The notes below the pieces were generated by a model. The model saw only the letters and a list, made by a program, of their open reading frames with translations. It did no database searches and was not told the origin of the DNA. From contig CBDEKP020000005.1 in NCBI GenBank assembly GCA_965240325.2, positions 1 to 37,632 of the forward strand: a stretch of 37,632 bases of DNA. Direction: 5' to 3'. Made by a program: the position numbers and the translations under genes. The stretch is from Rebecca billardiae RCC1528. Lineage: Eukaryota; Haptophyta. Numbering within the stretch: the stretch's first letter is position 1; every line of letters begins with the position of its first letter. Positions 10,861-20,775 of the stretch are shown here, piece by piece.

Positions 10861-11580
10861 CAAGGGCCGTAAGGGTACCCAACTCCCAGTAGTGCGGCCA
10901 GCTCGGAGGTTGAGGTGCCTCTGTCTGTCTCGTGGCCTCGCGACTCGCGTCCGGCCGGCGTGCTTCAAACGCTGCGCGAGGGCGCGACGTCGAGCGCTCT
11001 GCCTGGATGACTGGCGGCGATGCCGAACCCGGACGGCTCGCCGCTGAGCGGCGCGGGTCAAGGCTCTCCTGACACGCGCGTGAGTCCGCCAGGCTCGCCT
11101 CTTTCGCCTCTCGGCCCGTGCAATCGGCAGTTGCCAACGCGGCGCGCGAGCTCACTCGTGCCGTGCGCGCCAGCAGCAAACGGAGCGCTCGGGCTGCTTG
11201 CACCGGGCACGCAGGGGCAAGCGTGGGCGCCCGCCCGCACTTTGGCTTGTAGGCCCCTACGGGCAGCCTCCATGTCCGCCTGACTCACTTCCGTTCCCGG
11301 CGGTCGGCTGCTCGACTCGTCGCGCGTCCGGTGGCCTCAGCCGAGCTGCGCTCGGCTCGCCCCCACCTCCGCCTCCACCTCCGCCTCGCCATCAGCACTG
11401 TCCGCCTCGCCCGCCGCGCGCCGCCCGCCGCGCGCCGCCCGCCGCGGCGCCCCGTCATGCCCGCACCCTCGCCTCCCGCGTCTTCGGCGACGGGCCACTC
11501 ACCGCGGGCACTCACGGAGGCGAGCACAACAGAGGCGCCCCAACCTCCGCACTGGGAGTTGGGTGCCCTTACGGCCCTTG
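10861..11580. mobile_element. CAAGGG-end TIR transposon A, 720 bp
   Basis: The left end reads caagggccgtaaggg and the right end cccttacggcccttg. The inverted repeats are imperfect over about 70 bp (caactcccagt and the inverse of caacctcc are shared). A perfect 7-bp direct repeat, ggctggc, flanks the element at 10854-10860 and 11581-11587, a clear target-site duplication. No transposase is encoded, so it is a non-autonomous DNA transposon. Its subterminal words match those of element B. Confidence 0.85.
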
Positions 11581-11879
11581 GGCTGGCGATGGTCGCAACT
11601 CAAGTGGGATTGGGGATTGGAAGATGGGCTGAAAGACCAGGCATCGTATTCAACTCCAGCCGACCAACACTGCAGCTCTGTGATGCGGGCCCGGCCACTG
11701 TACTGTACACGGCAGGCCCGCCGGGCTTGCGTCGCGCCGCAGGTTGGGGTCGCCGGCCTTCCTATAGGCGCTCACCACGGCTCTTGCGACGGTGACGGTG
11801 ACATGGATGAAGACGATGGCGACGCCTTTCACGACGCTGCCTCTGCGTGGCCAGACTCGCTGCGCAGTCGATCGGCCGG

Positions 11880-12077
11880 ATGCACATCAAAAGGGTGGTG
11901 GCGGGCCGGTCCGCGGCGGGCAAGCTCATCATGTCGTTCGGGCCTGGCGTCCGCGGCATGTGCCGTTTTCACCTCCCGCAGGTCGCATTTGAGCTGATGG
12001 AGTTATGCGGCGACGTCCTCAAGACCGGGCCAGAGGATCACAGCGTGGAGTGCAACGCTTGTTTTGCCGGGCGGTGA
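11880..12077 (+). CDS. Small open frame, possibly a last exon, unknown product
   Basis: A 65-residue frame starts MHIKRVVAGRSAAGKLIMSF, continues through LPQVAFELMELCGDVLKTG and ends CNACFAGR before TGA. Most codons end in G or C and composition is balanced, unlike chance frames here. The frame is also open a little upstream of the ATG, so it could be a terminal exon. There is no recognised domain; the Cys-x2-Cys near the end is noted but not diagnostic. Confidence 0.3.
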   Translation: MHIKRVVAGRSAAGKLIMSFGPGVRGMCRFHLPQVAFELMELCGDVLKTGPEDHSVECNACFAGR

Positions 12078-12333
12078 GCCGCGCGTGTTGATTCGCCGCG
12101 AATGATCGCTCGGCGACGACGACTACCGGTCGTCGACTATACGGCCGCGTACGTACTGCTATAATAACGGCGGTATAACTATCGGACCGTGTAGTAGTAC
12201 CGGCGGGCCGTGGCGCGCCGCCGAGTCGTGCCGATTCCAGGACGTTATTCCGCCTATTCGTTCCGACGACTCATCCGACGTCGGGCCCGCGCGCGCACTT
12301 GTTAGCCCGTTATTATTACTCGTCGTTGTTCAC
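12078..12333. other. Intergenic, no gene seen
   Basis: The sequence has many tac/gta words (cgtacgtactgctataataac) and no coding signal or repeat that recurs elsewhere in the window. Confidence 0.4.
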
Positions 12334-12648
12334 CTACTTCCTGAATTCCTCATCCCGATCCGAGTCCGACTCAGAAGTCAGTGTCAGATCCGGGCGCTGC
12401 GCCATCAGTGCGGGCGGCGTCACCACTTCTGTCGCCGCCGGCGGAACGTCTCCGCCGCCGGTCGGACCGGCGCTAGAAGTCGTAGATGAATTGCTGGCGC
12501 TATTGCTACTGCTAGATCCGAGTATCCGTCCGAGACGTGATGCGGCACCGTAATCCCGTGATGGGACATGAGTCTGGTCCGGCGGCGGCACTCGCCAATC
12601 GCGATAGTTCGACACGCGGTGACTGCATGCTCTGATGATGATCGTCAT
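12334..12648 (-). CDS. Ser/Thr-rich open frame with acidic C terminus, unknown
   Basis: From ATG at 12648 the frame gives 104 residues. It contains a Ser/Asn/Thr run (SSSSNSASNSSTTSSAG) and ends LTSESDSDRDEEFRK. The acidic serine-rich tail resembles casein-kinase-2-type phosphorylation sites. No domain is recognised, and it may be the 3' part of a larger spliced gene. Support is composition only. Confidence 0.3.
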   Translation of the reverse strand: MTIIIRACSHRVSNYRDWRVPPPDQTHVPSRDYGAASRLGRILGSSSSNSASNSSTTSSAGPTGGGDVPPAATEVVTPPALMAQRPDLTLTSESDSDRDEEFRK

Positions 12649-12989
12649 CTGTATATTGAGTGACTGGCGGGCAGCAGAGTGACGACGACGCCCACCGCGC
12701 TGTCGTCCGTCTAGTGCCAAGCTCCCAAGAGTCGTCGGGCCTTTGACTCAATTCCCTTTGACGCGGGGCGCCGTGCGCACCGGCGCTGCAATAACTCGCC
12801 AACTCGGCATCGTCACGAGTCTGCACGGGCCTCGGCCGATTTGGTGAACCCAGCGGCGTGCACTGCCGCGAGCGTGCTGCCCGGGCTGACCTTGGATTCG
12901 ATGCCAGAGTGATAAGACATGACAATTCCATAGTCTGTGCTTGCCCTCCCCACCGTACCCGCGTACGCCGCGAGTGCCTCCGTACGAGT

Positions 12990-13640
12990 TCATGGCCGCG
13001 TAGAACGGCGCACCGTGCGGCGGGCGACGAGGCCGCACTCGTGAGCTGCATGCTGCATCCAGGCAACGCCTTGGACGCGTACCTGTGCTTCCTGAGAAGG
13101 CGGGCCTCACGCCTGGCTGCGCTGGTGTCGGTGGACGCCCTGAGCTTCACCGCAGCCAGCCCACCCTGGGCGTCGACAACCTTGTTTACAAACCGTGCCG
13201 TGCAGGAGCCCGCTCCCACAAGCTGCTCTCACAGTGAGCCGCAGCTGGGACATCCATCTGTTCGGCCTCCTCGCTGGGGAGCGTCAGGTCGAGCGCCGGA
13301 ACTTCCGACTTGCGCGAGCCCAGCAGCCGGCCGAGCGGGCGCCCAGCCGCGCGCGCTCTCCCCCTCCGCGCGGCGCAGCGTGAATGAAGGCGGGCGCGCA
13401 CGACGTTGATTGAGAAAGAGCTCCTCCTCCTGCACGCGCAGGCTCCACAGCACGAGCGCGCCCGATGCGAAGAGGAAAGCATCGAAGGGTGCGGGCAGCG
13501 GCGTGCTCGTCGCGCTCCCACTGAGAGCGCGACGTGGGCAACGTGAACGTCACGTGCCGACGGGCGTCGGTCAGACGACGTGGACGGGAGGCGAGCAGCG
13601 CGGCGGAGGAGACGTGGGTGCCAGTGAGCGTGCACGGCGC
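12990..13640 (-). pseudogene. Decayed gene, unknown protein
   Basis: Coding-like stretches follow one another on the minus strand in different frames. They are HVTFTLPTSRSQWERDEHAA, then LFASGALVLWSLRVQEEELF, then SRKSEVPALDLTLPSEEAEQ with MDVPAAAHCE, then GAGSCTARFVNKVVDAQGGL with AAVKLRAS. Each has G/C-ending codons and protein-like composition. The joins lack clear GT-AG borders, so frameshift decay is more likely than splicing. No family was recognised. Confidence 0.35.
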
Positions 13641-14138
13641 GGACGGCTCCCCGCCGCCGGGCGGCGTCGTGTGCTCGCCCGCCGGCCGCCCGTGCTCTAG
13701 GATCCTCAGAATCCTAAGAAGTCCGCCTCGCCGGGCCGCGTTGAGAGCCCCAACTGAAAACTCCCAAGGGGGGCTTCCAGGTCTTGCATCTGAAGACCAC
13801 GATCTCCGTCCGATCTTCGTTTAGTCTATTGGTGCGACGAAGCAGGAATATGATTTTCTTTTGTCCTCCGCGTGTCGATCTCGCCGGCTCGCAAGCCAAG
13901 CCTTTCAGAAACGCGGCGCTGCGTGCCGCCGAGTGTGATCGATGCAGGCACGCACTAGTCTCCGACGGGCCCCGGGCTGCGTCGGCCCCGGAGACCGAGT
14001 CACTGCTGAGCGTCGGCGGCTGCGCCGCCGCGCGGGCCGCCGCGACTGGGTGTGGGGCCGTGGGCGTGGGCGCCGCCGTGGCGCCTGGCCGCTGGTGCCG
14101 GCGGTGCCGCTGGCGGCCCCATAAGTATATATATATAT

Positions 14139-15515
14139 GACCGCGTTCCGCGGTCCTTCCGTAGAACCAACGTAGTTAGGGGCCCGCGGTGCACCCTCCG
14201 TCGGCTGCTGTCTCAGTCTGGTCAACATGGCGGGCCGATGAGGACTGTCGCCGCGGGCCCGCGCGAAGAAGTACGGACGGCGGCCGGGGCAGCGGCGCGC
14301 GCGCGCAGGGCGAGCCTGCCTTGAGGTGCTCGCGCTGCGCCACGCGCTCGACGACGGGCCGCTGGTCGCTCAGCCGGCGCGCCTCGTGCCGGCAGAGCGA
14401 GAGCGCGCACCACTCTGCTGGCCCCAGGCCCCCAGCGGCCCCAGCCTGCGCTCACGGCGCTGCGCAGCCGCGCACCGAGAGGCGAGACCGAGCGGAGCTC
14501 GGGGTGGAACGAGGCGAGCGGCGGGTCGCGCCTGCCGCCGCGCGTGCGCGCCTGCTCCACCGCGCCACCGTGCTCGCCCGCCGCCTCCTCCGCCGCGTCG
14601 GCCTCGAAGCCACGGCGGCGGCCAGCCAGCCTCCGACCGAGGCGGAGCCCGTGCGTGCTCACTCACCCGGCGCGGTGGCGCCCTCGAGTCGACGGCCGTC
14701 TACTCCACAGCTGGCTGCTCGAGCTGCTGCACGGGGCGTCGCGACGAGGGCGCCGCGCGCGCCCAGCGCGTCCGTCGCCGCGTCGCGCAGCGCGTCGAGC
14801 TCGGCGCCGCGCTTCGCCAGCTCGGCGCCCAGCGCCTCCGTGCGCACTCGTGCTCATTCGATTGTCGTCATCGCGCTCGTCGGCTCCGTGGCGAGCCCGC
14901 GGGGCGGACGAGCGGACTACTGCGCGCCGCAGCAGGAGCAGCGCGCGGCGCGCAGCGCTCCGCGCGCAGCAGGGCCGTCTCCTCATCCACCGAGTGCACG
15001 GCCTGCGCGGCGGCGACGGCGGCGCGCGCCGCCGCGGGGGGACGCAGGCGCTGCGGGCCGAGATGAGTCCGGCCGCCGAGCCGCGGTGGCGGCGTCGGCG
15101 TGCGCGCCGGGAAAATAATGCAAACCGGCAAACAGCGCGCTCGGTACGCCGACATGCAGTTTGAAACAGTCGTAGTATATGACCCATGCACATGCACTTT
15201 GTCAAAACAATACGGCCCTTGGACCGGCGACCAAGTTTTCAATAGCGTCGATGACACGATGACTAAACTTTACTGACAAAGTGACGGCCAGCGGCCTTCG
15301 ATCTTTCTTATTACTCACGTCCGGGCGCGCCTATTTCGTCAACCGCATCTTGCGATAGAGAGCTATCTACCCCTCGAAAAAGCGAAAACTCACCCTCCAA
15401 CAACCGTAAAAATCGTCCCCCGTCCCCTTTTCTTTGATCAAAAGATCTTTTTGACAACGTAGTGAGGGCCCCCGGCGGGGCTCCACGCTACGCGCTCCGC
15501 CCTGCACCGCGGGCC
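14139..15515 (-). mobile_element. Helentron-like non-autonomous element H1
   Basis: Read on the minus strand, the 5' end is ggcccgcggtgcagggc at 15515, preceded by (AT)n. It opens the conserved 5' block shared with H0 and H2, which here spans about 15316-15515. The 3' end has the inverted terminal sequence at 14181-14193 and the 7-bp/3-nt hairpin at 14139-14155, followed by an AT run. The 3' 700 bp (14139 to about 14850) is also shared with H2, including broken coiled-coil coding sequence. No replication gene is present. Confidence 0.7.
14300..15110 (-). pseudogene. Broken coiled-coil gene fragment carried by H1
   Basis: On the minus strand, protein-like pieces occur in several frames: VAAAQAVHSVDEETALLRAE, then EALGAELAKRGAELDALRDA with ATDALGARGALVAT, then FEADAAEEAAGEHGGAVEQA with SFHPELRSVSP. 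The heptad-like Leu/Ala/Glu pattern suggests a coiled coil. Matching pieces in the same order occur in H2, so both elements carry a copy of one source gene. Frameshifts prevent a continuous product. Confidence 0.45.

Positions 15516-15732
<217 letters not shown>

Positions 15733-15780
<48 letters not shown>
15733..15780. repeat. (AT)n microsatellite, 48 bp
   Basis: A pure AT run bounds repeat R4 on its right. The sequence after it (gacgacgtggcgcatc at about 15797) weakly resembles the start of R4. Confidence 0.95.
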
Positions 15781-15784
<4 letters not shown>

Positions 15785-16095
15785 ACGCGTCATTCGACGA
15801 CGTGGCGCATCACTGCCGGACGACTGGCTACTCTCAGCTGCCACTGAGCCCACTGAAGTTCTGTCTGAACTCTGAAGTCTGAACCGCCACCGCGTGCCCG
15901 GCGGCGGTCTTAATCGGGCGGACTTCATCCGTAATCTGCGTTACAGTGTTCTGTGTTAAGTTACAGCTGATACTCTCGGCTACGACTCAGTGAGTGCTGC
16001 GCGGCCCGAGCGCACTCGAATAGTTCTGCGCTTATATATATATATACGAGTCGTCATCATCATCAGTATATTCGCGGCAGCTCGCGCGAGTCTTA

Positions 16096-16124
16096 CACGG
16101 GGCAGCAGGCGCTGCTGCCCCGTG
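16096..16124. other. Perfect 13-bp hairpin with 3-nt loop
   Basis: The arms cacggggcagcag and ctgctgccccgtg are exact inverse complements around gcg. It lies in the 3' flank of the glycosyltransferase-like gene and could fold in DNA or RNA. Confidence 0.8.
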
Positions 16125-16232
16125 CTGGGACCCGACTCGGCCCGCCCGCACCGGGTCACCGGGCGGACTGCCCCGGCGGGCTTCCGTCGAGGGGCAGGGT
16201 GCATCACGACCGCCGCGCACGAATGCCGGCAG

Positions 16233-17330
16233 TCATCCTGCGACGACTGCGCTGTCAGCGGCAGCAACCGAGAACCCAGCAGCCCCGAGTGCCGGCGCTG
16301 GCCCGCGCACTCGCGCCGCGGACGCTGCGAGCGCCGCTGGCGGTGCCGGGCACTTACTCGGGTGGTACAGGCTGAACTTGCGCCCGGCGCAGCCACTGTG
16401 CCGCTGGCTTAGGGTATGCCAGCCGCCGACCTGCATGCTCACCTCCATCAGCTTCTTCATCTGCTGCGTGGCGCGCGCGTCGAGCTCGCTCGGCGCGGAG
16501 AACCGCCCCTTGAAGCGCGGGTCGAGCGAGATGTCGCGCACGCCGCATGCGCCCGGCGCCCCCATCCGCTCCTGGCAGACAAATGGCAGCGTGAGCTCGT
16601 GGTGGGCGGCGACGCCCTTGCGCAGGGCCGCGTCCGTCGCGCGCAGGAGGCCGCGGCTCGCGCGCATCGTGGCGAGCAGGCACTTGGTCAGCTTCTGGCC
16701 GGGCCGACTGCGGCAGAAATTGCACCGGCGCGACCAGGGCTGGCCGGCGCGCGTGGAGCAGTTGACGGCCAGCAGCTCATCTGCGCGCGTCGCGTTGGAG
16801 CTGCTGAACATGCGCACAAAGTTGTACCACGCGCATGGCATGAGCACGTCGTCTTCAACGAACCACACGTGCTCGTACGCCTGGCGGGCGCCCCACACGA
16901 CCCACGCCACTTTGGAGAAGCCAGAGTGAAACGGCGAGAACTCTCGGATGGCGCGCTGCGGGTAGCCGAGGTGCGCGAGCGTGCGGTTGCCGACGGCGGC
17001 GGAGAAGCGCACCAGGTACGTGTGCGCGTGCTTGTTGACGAATGCCTCCACCTGCCGCCGCATCGGCGTCAGCGTGGTGTCGTCGTACAGCACGACCACA
17101 TCGTACGACTCGGGGCGCGACTTGACGGCATGCCTCAGCCGCGACTCAATGCACGGCGACCATCGGTGCGTCGCGGTCACGATGGCGTAGCGTGAGGTGG
17201 TGTCGATCCGCTGCATCAGCGTGTAGTGCCGCCCAGCCGACTCGCTGCCGGCACCGACGAGTGCCGGCAGCGCGAGCATCAGTGCGCGCACGGCAGGCAC
17301 TGCTATGCCCTCGCCACCGCGCGCAGCCAT
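16233..17330 (-). CDS. Glycosyltransferase-like secretory protein
   Basis: The frame from ATG at 17330 is open to TGA at 16233 (365 codons). A canonical donor (gtaagt at 16357-16352) and an acceptor ending at 16247 mark a 111-nt in-frame intron; splicing gives 328 residues ending YHPIVAG and removes an Ala/Pro-rich tail that looks non-coding. Residues 11-28 form a hydrophobic signal peptide or anchor. The core has YDVVVLYDD (76-84) and EHVWFVEDDVLMP (153-165). The acidic EDD after a beta strand is typical of metal/nucleotide-sugar binding in GT-A glycosyltransferases. Three N-glycosylation motifs (NRT 115, NAT 179, NCS 190) and many cysteines fit a Golgi or ER lumen protein. The exact family was not recognised. 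Upstream it shares a sequence block with the cyclophilin gene. Confidence 0.7.
   Translation of the reverse strand: MAARGGEGIAVPAVRALMLALPALVGAGSESAGRHYTLMQRIDTTSRYAIVTATHRWSPCIESRLRHAVKSRPESYDVVVLYDDTTLTPMRRQVEAFVNKHAHTYLVRFSAAVGNRTLAHLGYPQRAIREFSPFHSGFSKVAWVVWGARQAYEHVWFVEDDVLMPCAWYNFVRMFSSSNATRADELLAVNCSTRAGQPWSRRCNFCRSRPGQKLTKCLLATMRASRGLLRATDAALRKGVAAHHELTLPFVCQERMGAPGACGVRDISLDPRFKGRFSAPSELDARATQQMKKLMEVSMQVGGWHTLSQRHSGCAGRKFSLYHPSKCPAPPAALAASAARVRGPAPALGAAGFSVAAADSAVVAG
16247..16357 (-). other. Probable intron in glycosyltransferase-like gene
   Basis: The donor is gtaagt and the acceptor gacagcgcag; length 111 nt, divisible by three and free of stops, so a retained form would be 37 residues longer. 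The sequence it encodes is low-complexity Ala/Pro/Gly, unlike the exon. Confidence 0.55.
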
Positions 17331-17400
17331 TGTTTCGTCGGCTGCTCCGGAAGCAGCTCTCCGCCTCTCCCAAGATTTCGATCAGAACTTCAGAAGACTG

Positions 17401-17462
17401 TACTGTCAATCTCGCCTGCCTGAGCTGTACATGTGCGTCGTCTTATTCTTAGTTAAACTGTA
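17401..17462 (-). promoter_or_regulatory. Shared upstream block, glycosyltransferase-like gene copy
   Basis: On the minus strand this block contains tacagttt, actaagaataaga, acgcaca and agctcaggcaggcgagatt in that order. The same words in the same order lie before the cyclophilin gene (32334-32388). Here it is 71-132 nt upstream of the ATG. It may be a core promoter plus transcription start, or a common 5' untranslated leader. Sequence identity is seen; the function is inferred. Confidence 0.6.
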
Positions 17463-17829
17463 GCAGTGCTTTTCCAGTCAACATCTTGGCGGGTTGTCCG
17501 ATGGAAGCTTCGGCCACGGCGAGGTTTTGTTCGGCGGCTAGAGGCCAGAAACTTCCGATTTTTTGCTCTGAAACCTCAGCTGATCTGCTCACAAAAATGG
17601 AAGGCTCACGGCCGATGGCGGCGGAGTTGGCGGTGGCGCTACGGGGCTTTCTGAAGCACCTATGCATGGGGCTTCTAGCGCTCACTGGGAACCATGTGGC
17701 TGCAGTCATCCCCTCGGCCAGTATGCTCGCGCACGTGCGGAATTCTAGCAATGGGGTCCCGTTCTATTCATGGCCGGGTTTTTTGACGCTGTCAGAAGGA
17801 CCGCCGCATACGTAAGCGGTAGACTCATT
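17463..17829. other. No supported gene
   Basis: Open frames of about 100 codons exist on both strands, but neither shows a domain or a clear codon preference. GC is lower than in the genes. Nothing else was recognised. Confidence 0.35.
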
Positions 17830-18381
17830 CTATGATTTAACGACACAGGTAGGACGACGCGGGTCTCCTGATTCGTCGGCGGCAGTGCCCGATCGTCGAC
17901 ACGAAGTCGGCGTTGGTGGCAGAGCATAGCCTGCACCGCGATCGGATTGCTTGAGCGCGGCCTTGAGCTGCTGGAGCGCGATCCACCTGCGCTGCGCGGC
18001 TCGAATGGCCCTGCTGTGTCCCCGAGCGAGGGCGATGGTGCAGGTCCGGATGTCAGCTGGCAGTCTCAGCCGCTGGTAGAGCTGGTCGAGCCTGCCCCGT
18101 GCTCCCCGGGCGGTCGCGTACGCGCTTGCCGCTCGAGCCAGCTGGCTGGCTGGCTGCGGCTGGCGCTGCGGCGTCGTCCAGGGTGCGCTTCGTCCGCTGC
18201 TGCGGCAGCTCATCGCCGTCCAAGTCGTCGCCCGGGGGCGAGTCTCGGTCCTCGTGGAGCGGGGCAGCAGGGACTGGCGTGGGTGCAGCGGTCGGCGCCA
18301 GGCGCGCCGCCTTGCGCGCCTGGCGTTCCTTGAAGACGCGGCTCGTCGAGGAGCTGACGGCTCGATGGAGAACGAATCCAT
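17830..18381 (-). pseudogene. Frameshifted gene with basic, acidic and helical regions, unknown
   Basis: From ATG at 18381 the frame starts MDSFSIEP. Coding character then moves to another frame: SSSTSRVFKERQARKAARLA, followed by an acidic part (HEDRDSPPGDDLDGDELPQQ). After a ccagccagccagccag tract it returns to the first frame with RLDQLYQRLRLPADIRTCTI and RAIRAAQRRWIALQQLKAAL. Loss or gain of one 4-bp ccag unit explains the second shift. The order suggests a basic N terminus, an acidic linker and a helical C-terminal domain, perhaps nuclear. No family recognised. A sequencing error or a recent pseudogene are both possible. Confidence 0.45.
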
Positions 18382-20616
18382 ACTGTAAGTATAAGCATCA
18401 AGCGGCGCAATTACACAGGTATACGACGCGTTGCATCAGCGCGCTAATCGAGTCGTCGCGTCCGCCGCCGGTTCCGACTCCGAGACCCGACCGACAACTG
18501 AGGCCAGCCGAGGAGGGCAGCTCCGCACGCGCCATATTACCTCATGCCAGCTGCTGCTCAGTGACAGTCTCTCGCTCGCGCCGTCGTCGCAGTATGAGTA
18601 TTAGAGTTAATACAGGCAATCGCGGGCAATAAGGGGCTGTCAAGGTAAGAAACTGGGCCGGGCTTATATTACCATCTGCTGATCTGGCCTAGAAACTGAG
18701 ACTAGCGCCTTGGCTGGTTCGCTATAAGCACATTGTCCCACCGTAAGAAAGCGAGACCACGCCGGTACGCTCTCAGCCGGCGGCCGGAGGCCGGCCGGCA
18801 GCCGCTCCTGCGGCGCGCGGTGCGGCGCGCGCCTAGCCTGGACTCCAAGTCACGTCATCAGCGCCCTTCTGACCACTGGCAGTGCGCCGGCATCCTGCAA
18901 CATACTTGTAATAATGCCATCCATATTTGCTCCGCCAAAGGTGCCCAACTGTTTTCACTTCGGCCCCGGGCCCTCGCCTGCCTGGCCTCAGAAAGACTCT
19001 CGTCAGCGGGGGGCACTGCCCCCCGCGCGCTGCTGCCCGCTGCGAAGTGCGAGGCGGGAGCGGACCTAAGAAATTGAGACTCCGCAGGCGCTCGGGCTAC
19101 CGAACGGCTAAGAAATAACCGAGACTAGCCGCGTGGGATCTCTGAATTCCTATAATATTGCCCGCGATATTGTCTGTCAGTAGCGCTACTACTCGGGTCT
19201 GCCCTGCTGCTTATGCTACTGCTCGCGCGGTAATCGCGTCGTGCCGACGACCGTGAATGATATCGTCCGGGACTAAGTCCCACGCGATTACAGTTCGTTG
19301 CGGACTACTGAATTTCAGCTCGACCGCCGGGCCACGGGCGCGCCTGCATGTGACCGACCAGTCTGGTCGTCCTGCCTGCGGCACTGTCGTCCGCCCCGCC
19401 ACCCCCCGCTAGGCGCTACAGCGTCACCGTTACGGTCAGCGCGTTCACCCGCGCCGAATACTCTGTCCATGAGCGGCGTGCCGATTTAAAAACGCGCGTG
19501 CATACGTACTGCTCTGCTGCTGCTGCTTGCATGCTGATAAACCAGGATGCGGCCTAAGCTGGCTGATGGCACCGGCTCAGACTGTTCAGAGCCGGTCCGA
19601 TTCGGCTCGTGTGATGAGAGTCCGTTTACACACCACCGCGGTCGTGCCATTCCGAGCCTCCGGTGGCAGGCTGTGAACGAGTACGGTAACCACGTGAGCA
19701 CGTCCGCGTAGAGTATAGCTACGTACTGCTCCGTACTCGGCTCTGGTCCCGCACCCGGCCACCGGTCCGCGCCTCCGGATTCGCGAACTCGTGGTTATCC
19801 GTGCAGGGCCGGTACGCGGTGCTGGCACTCACGGCTCACTCGGGTCCCGCGGGGCGTGATCCGACTGCTCACATTGCCGTCAAGGCTCTGTCAGGGTCAA
19901 GGCCGGCCGGCCGGGCTCAATCCCGGCCATGATGGCACGCGCGTCGAGTTCCCGGGTGGGGAACGCCCACCTGACGGCAGCCACCAGCCCACCACCCATG
20001 GAGGCACTCCGATCTGGGCTGCGCCTGCAGGCAAGGGCAAACCGGCGCTCAGCATGCGATGACGACCGGTGCACGAGCAGCAACCGAGGAGGAAGTGGTG
20101 GGCAGCCCCGTCAGGACCTTGCACACACCTAACACGGCCATCCGTGTCGGCTCTCACACGCTCAGTCACTCACACGATCGAAAGTTCAGGCGCAACTTGA
20201 AACTACGTGACTTCATTAACCATCATACCCACTTGGTTTGAATCATATGGGGGTAGTACATATATATAAAGGGCATGTCGTCAACCAGACAATCATTAAT
20301 CAAACCGGGGCACGGTTCATGAAGCTTAAACTTAAATATGGTCAGCCGTTGACGACCGATTTAGATACTCGTCGTGAACCATATGAGATATACTCGGGAT
20401 ATTCTTTTCAACAGCTCTATGATACAGCGAACTGAGAGCGAACCGTTGCTAGGGAGCCCAGCGAGAAATTCTGGGGAAAATAATATCAGTTCGCGGATGT
20501 GAAAGGACGAGGCCACGTATCTGGAGTGCTCGGGAGATTGAAATCTTGCATCCAGATTGCACATCACCACCCGGCCTTTGTACCCGCATCTTGGCATCTT
20601 GTGAGCATCTTGATTT
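18382..20616. other. Long intergenic region, no supported gene
   Basis: About 2.2 kb of mixed composition. Short frames occur on both strands, including an AT-rich 65-codon frame at 20238-20435 that contains MKLKLKYGQPLTTDLDTR, but none has a recognised domain. No tRNA, rRNA or repeat shared with the rest of the window was seen. The final part should include the promoter of the PAS gene. Confidence 0.4.
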
Positions 20617-20775
20617 ATGCAATCCACCCGCAAGCCTGATGAAGCTTGTACGGATCAGCGCACACGCGCTGCTTCGAGGCCCCCGCCTGTGCCCTGTGTA
20701 CCGTATTCAGCCCCAGCGGCCAGCGGCCGGGACGAAGCAAGGGCACGGGGCGCTCAAGGGGGGCGCATCCGCGCG

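Noticed and set aside
20634-20650. A ctgatga word suggesting a hammerhead ribozyme core
   Set aside because: The matching GAAA segment and closing stems of a hammerhead are not present around it.
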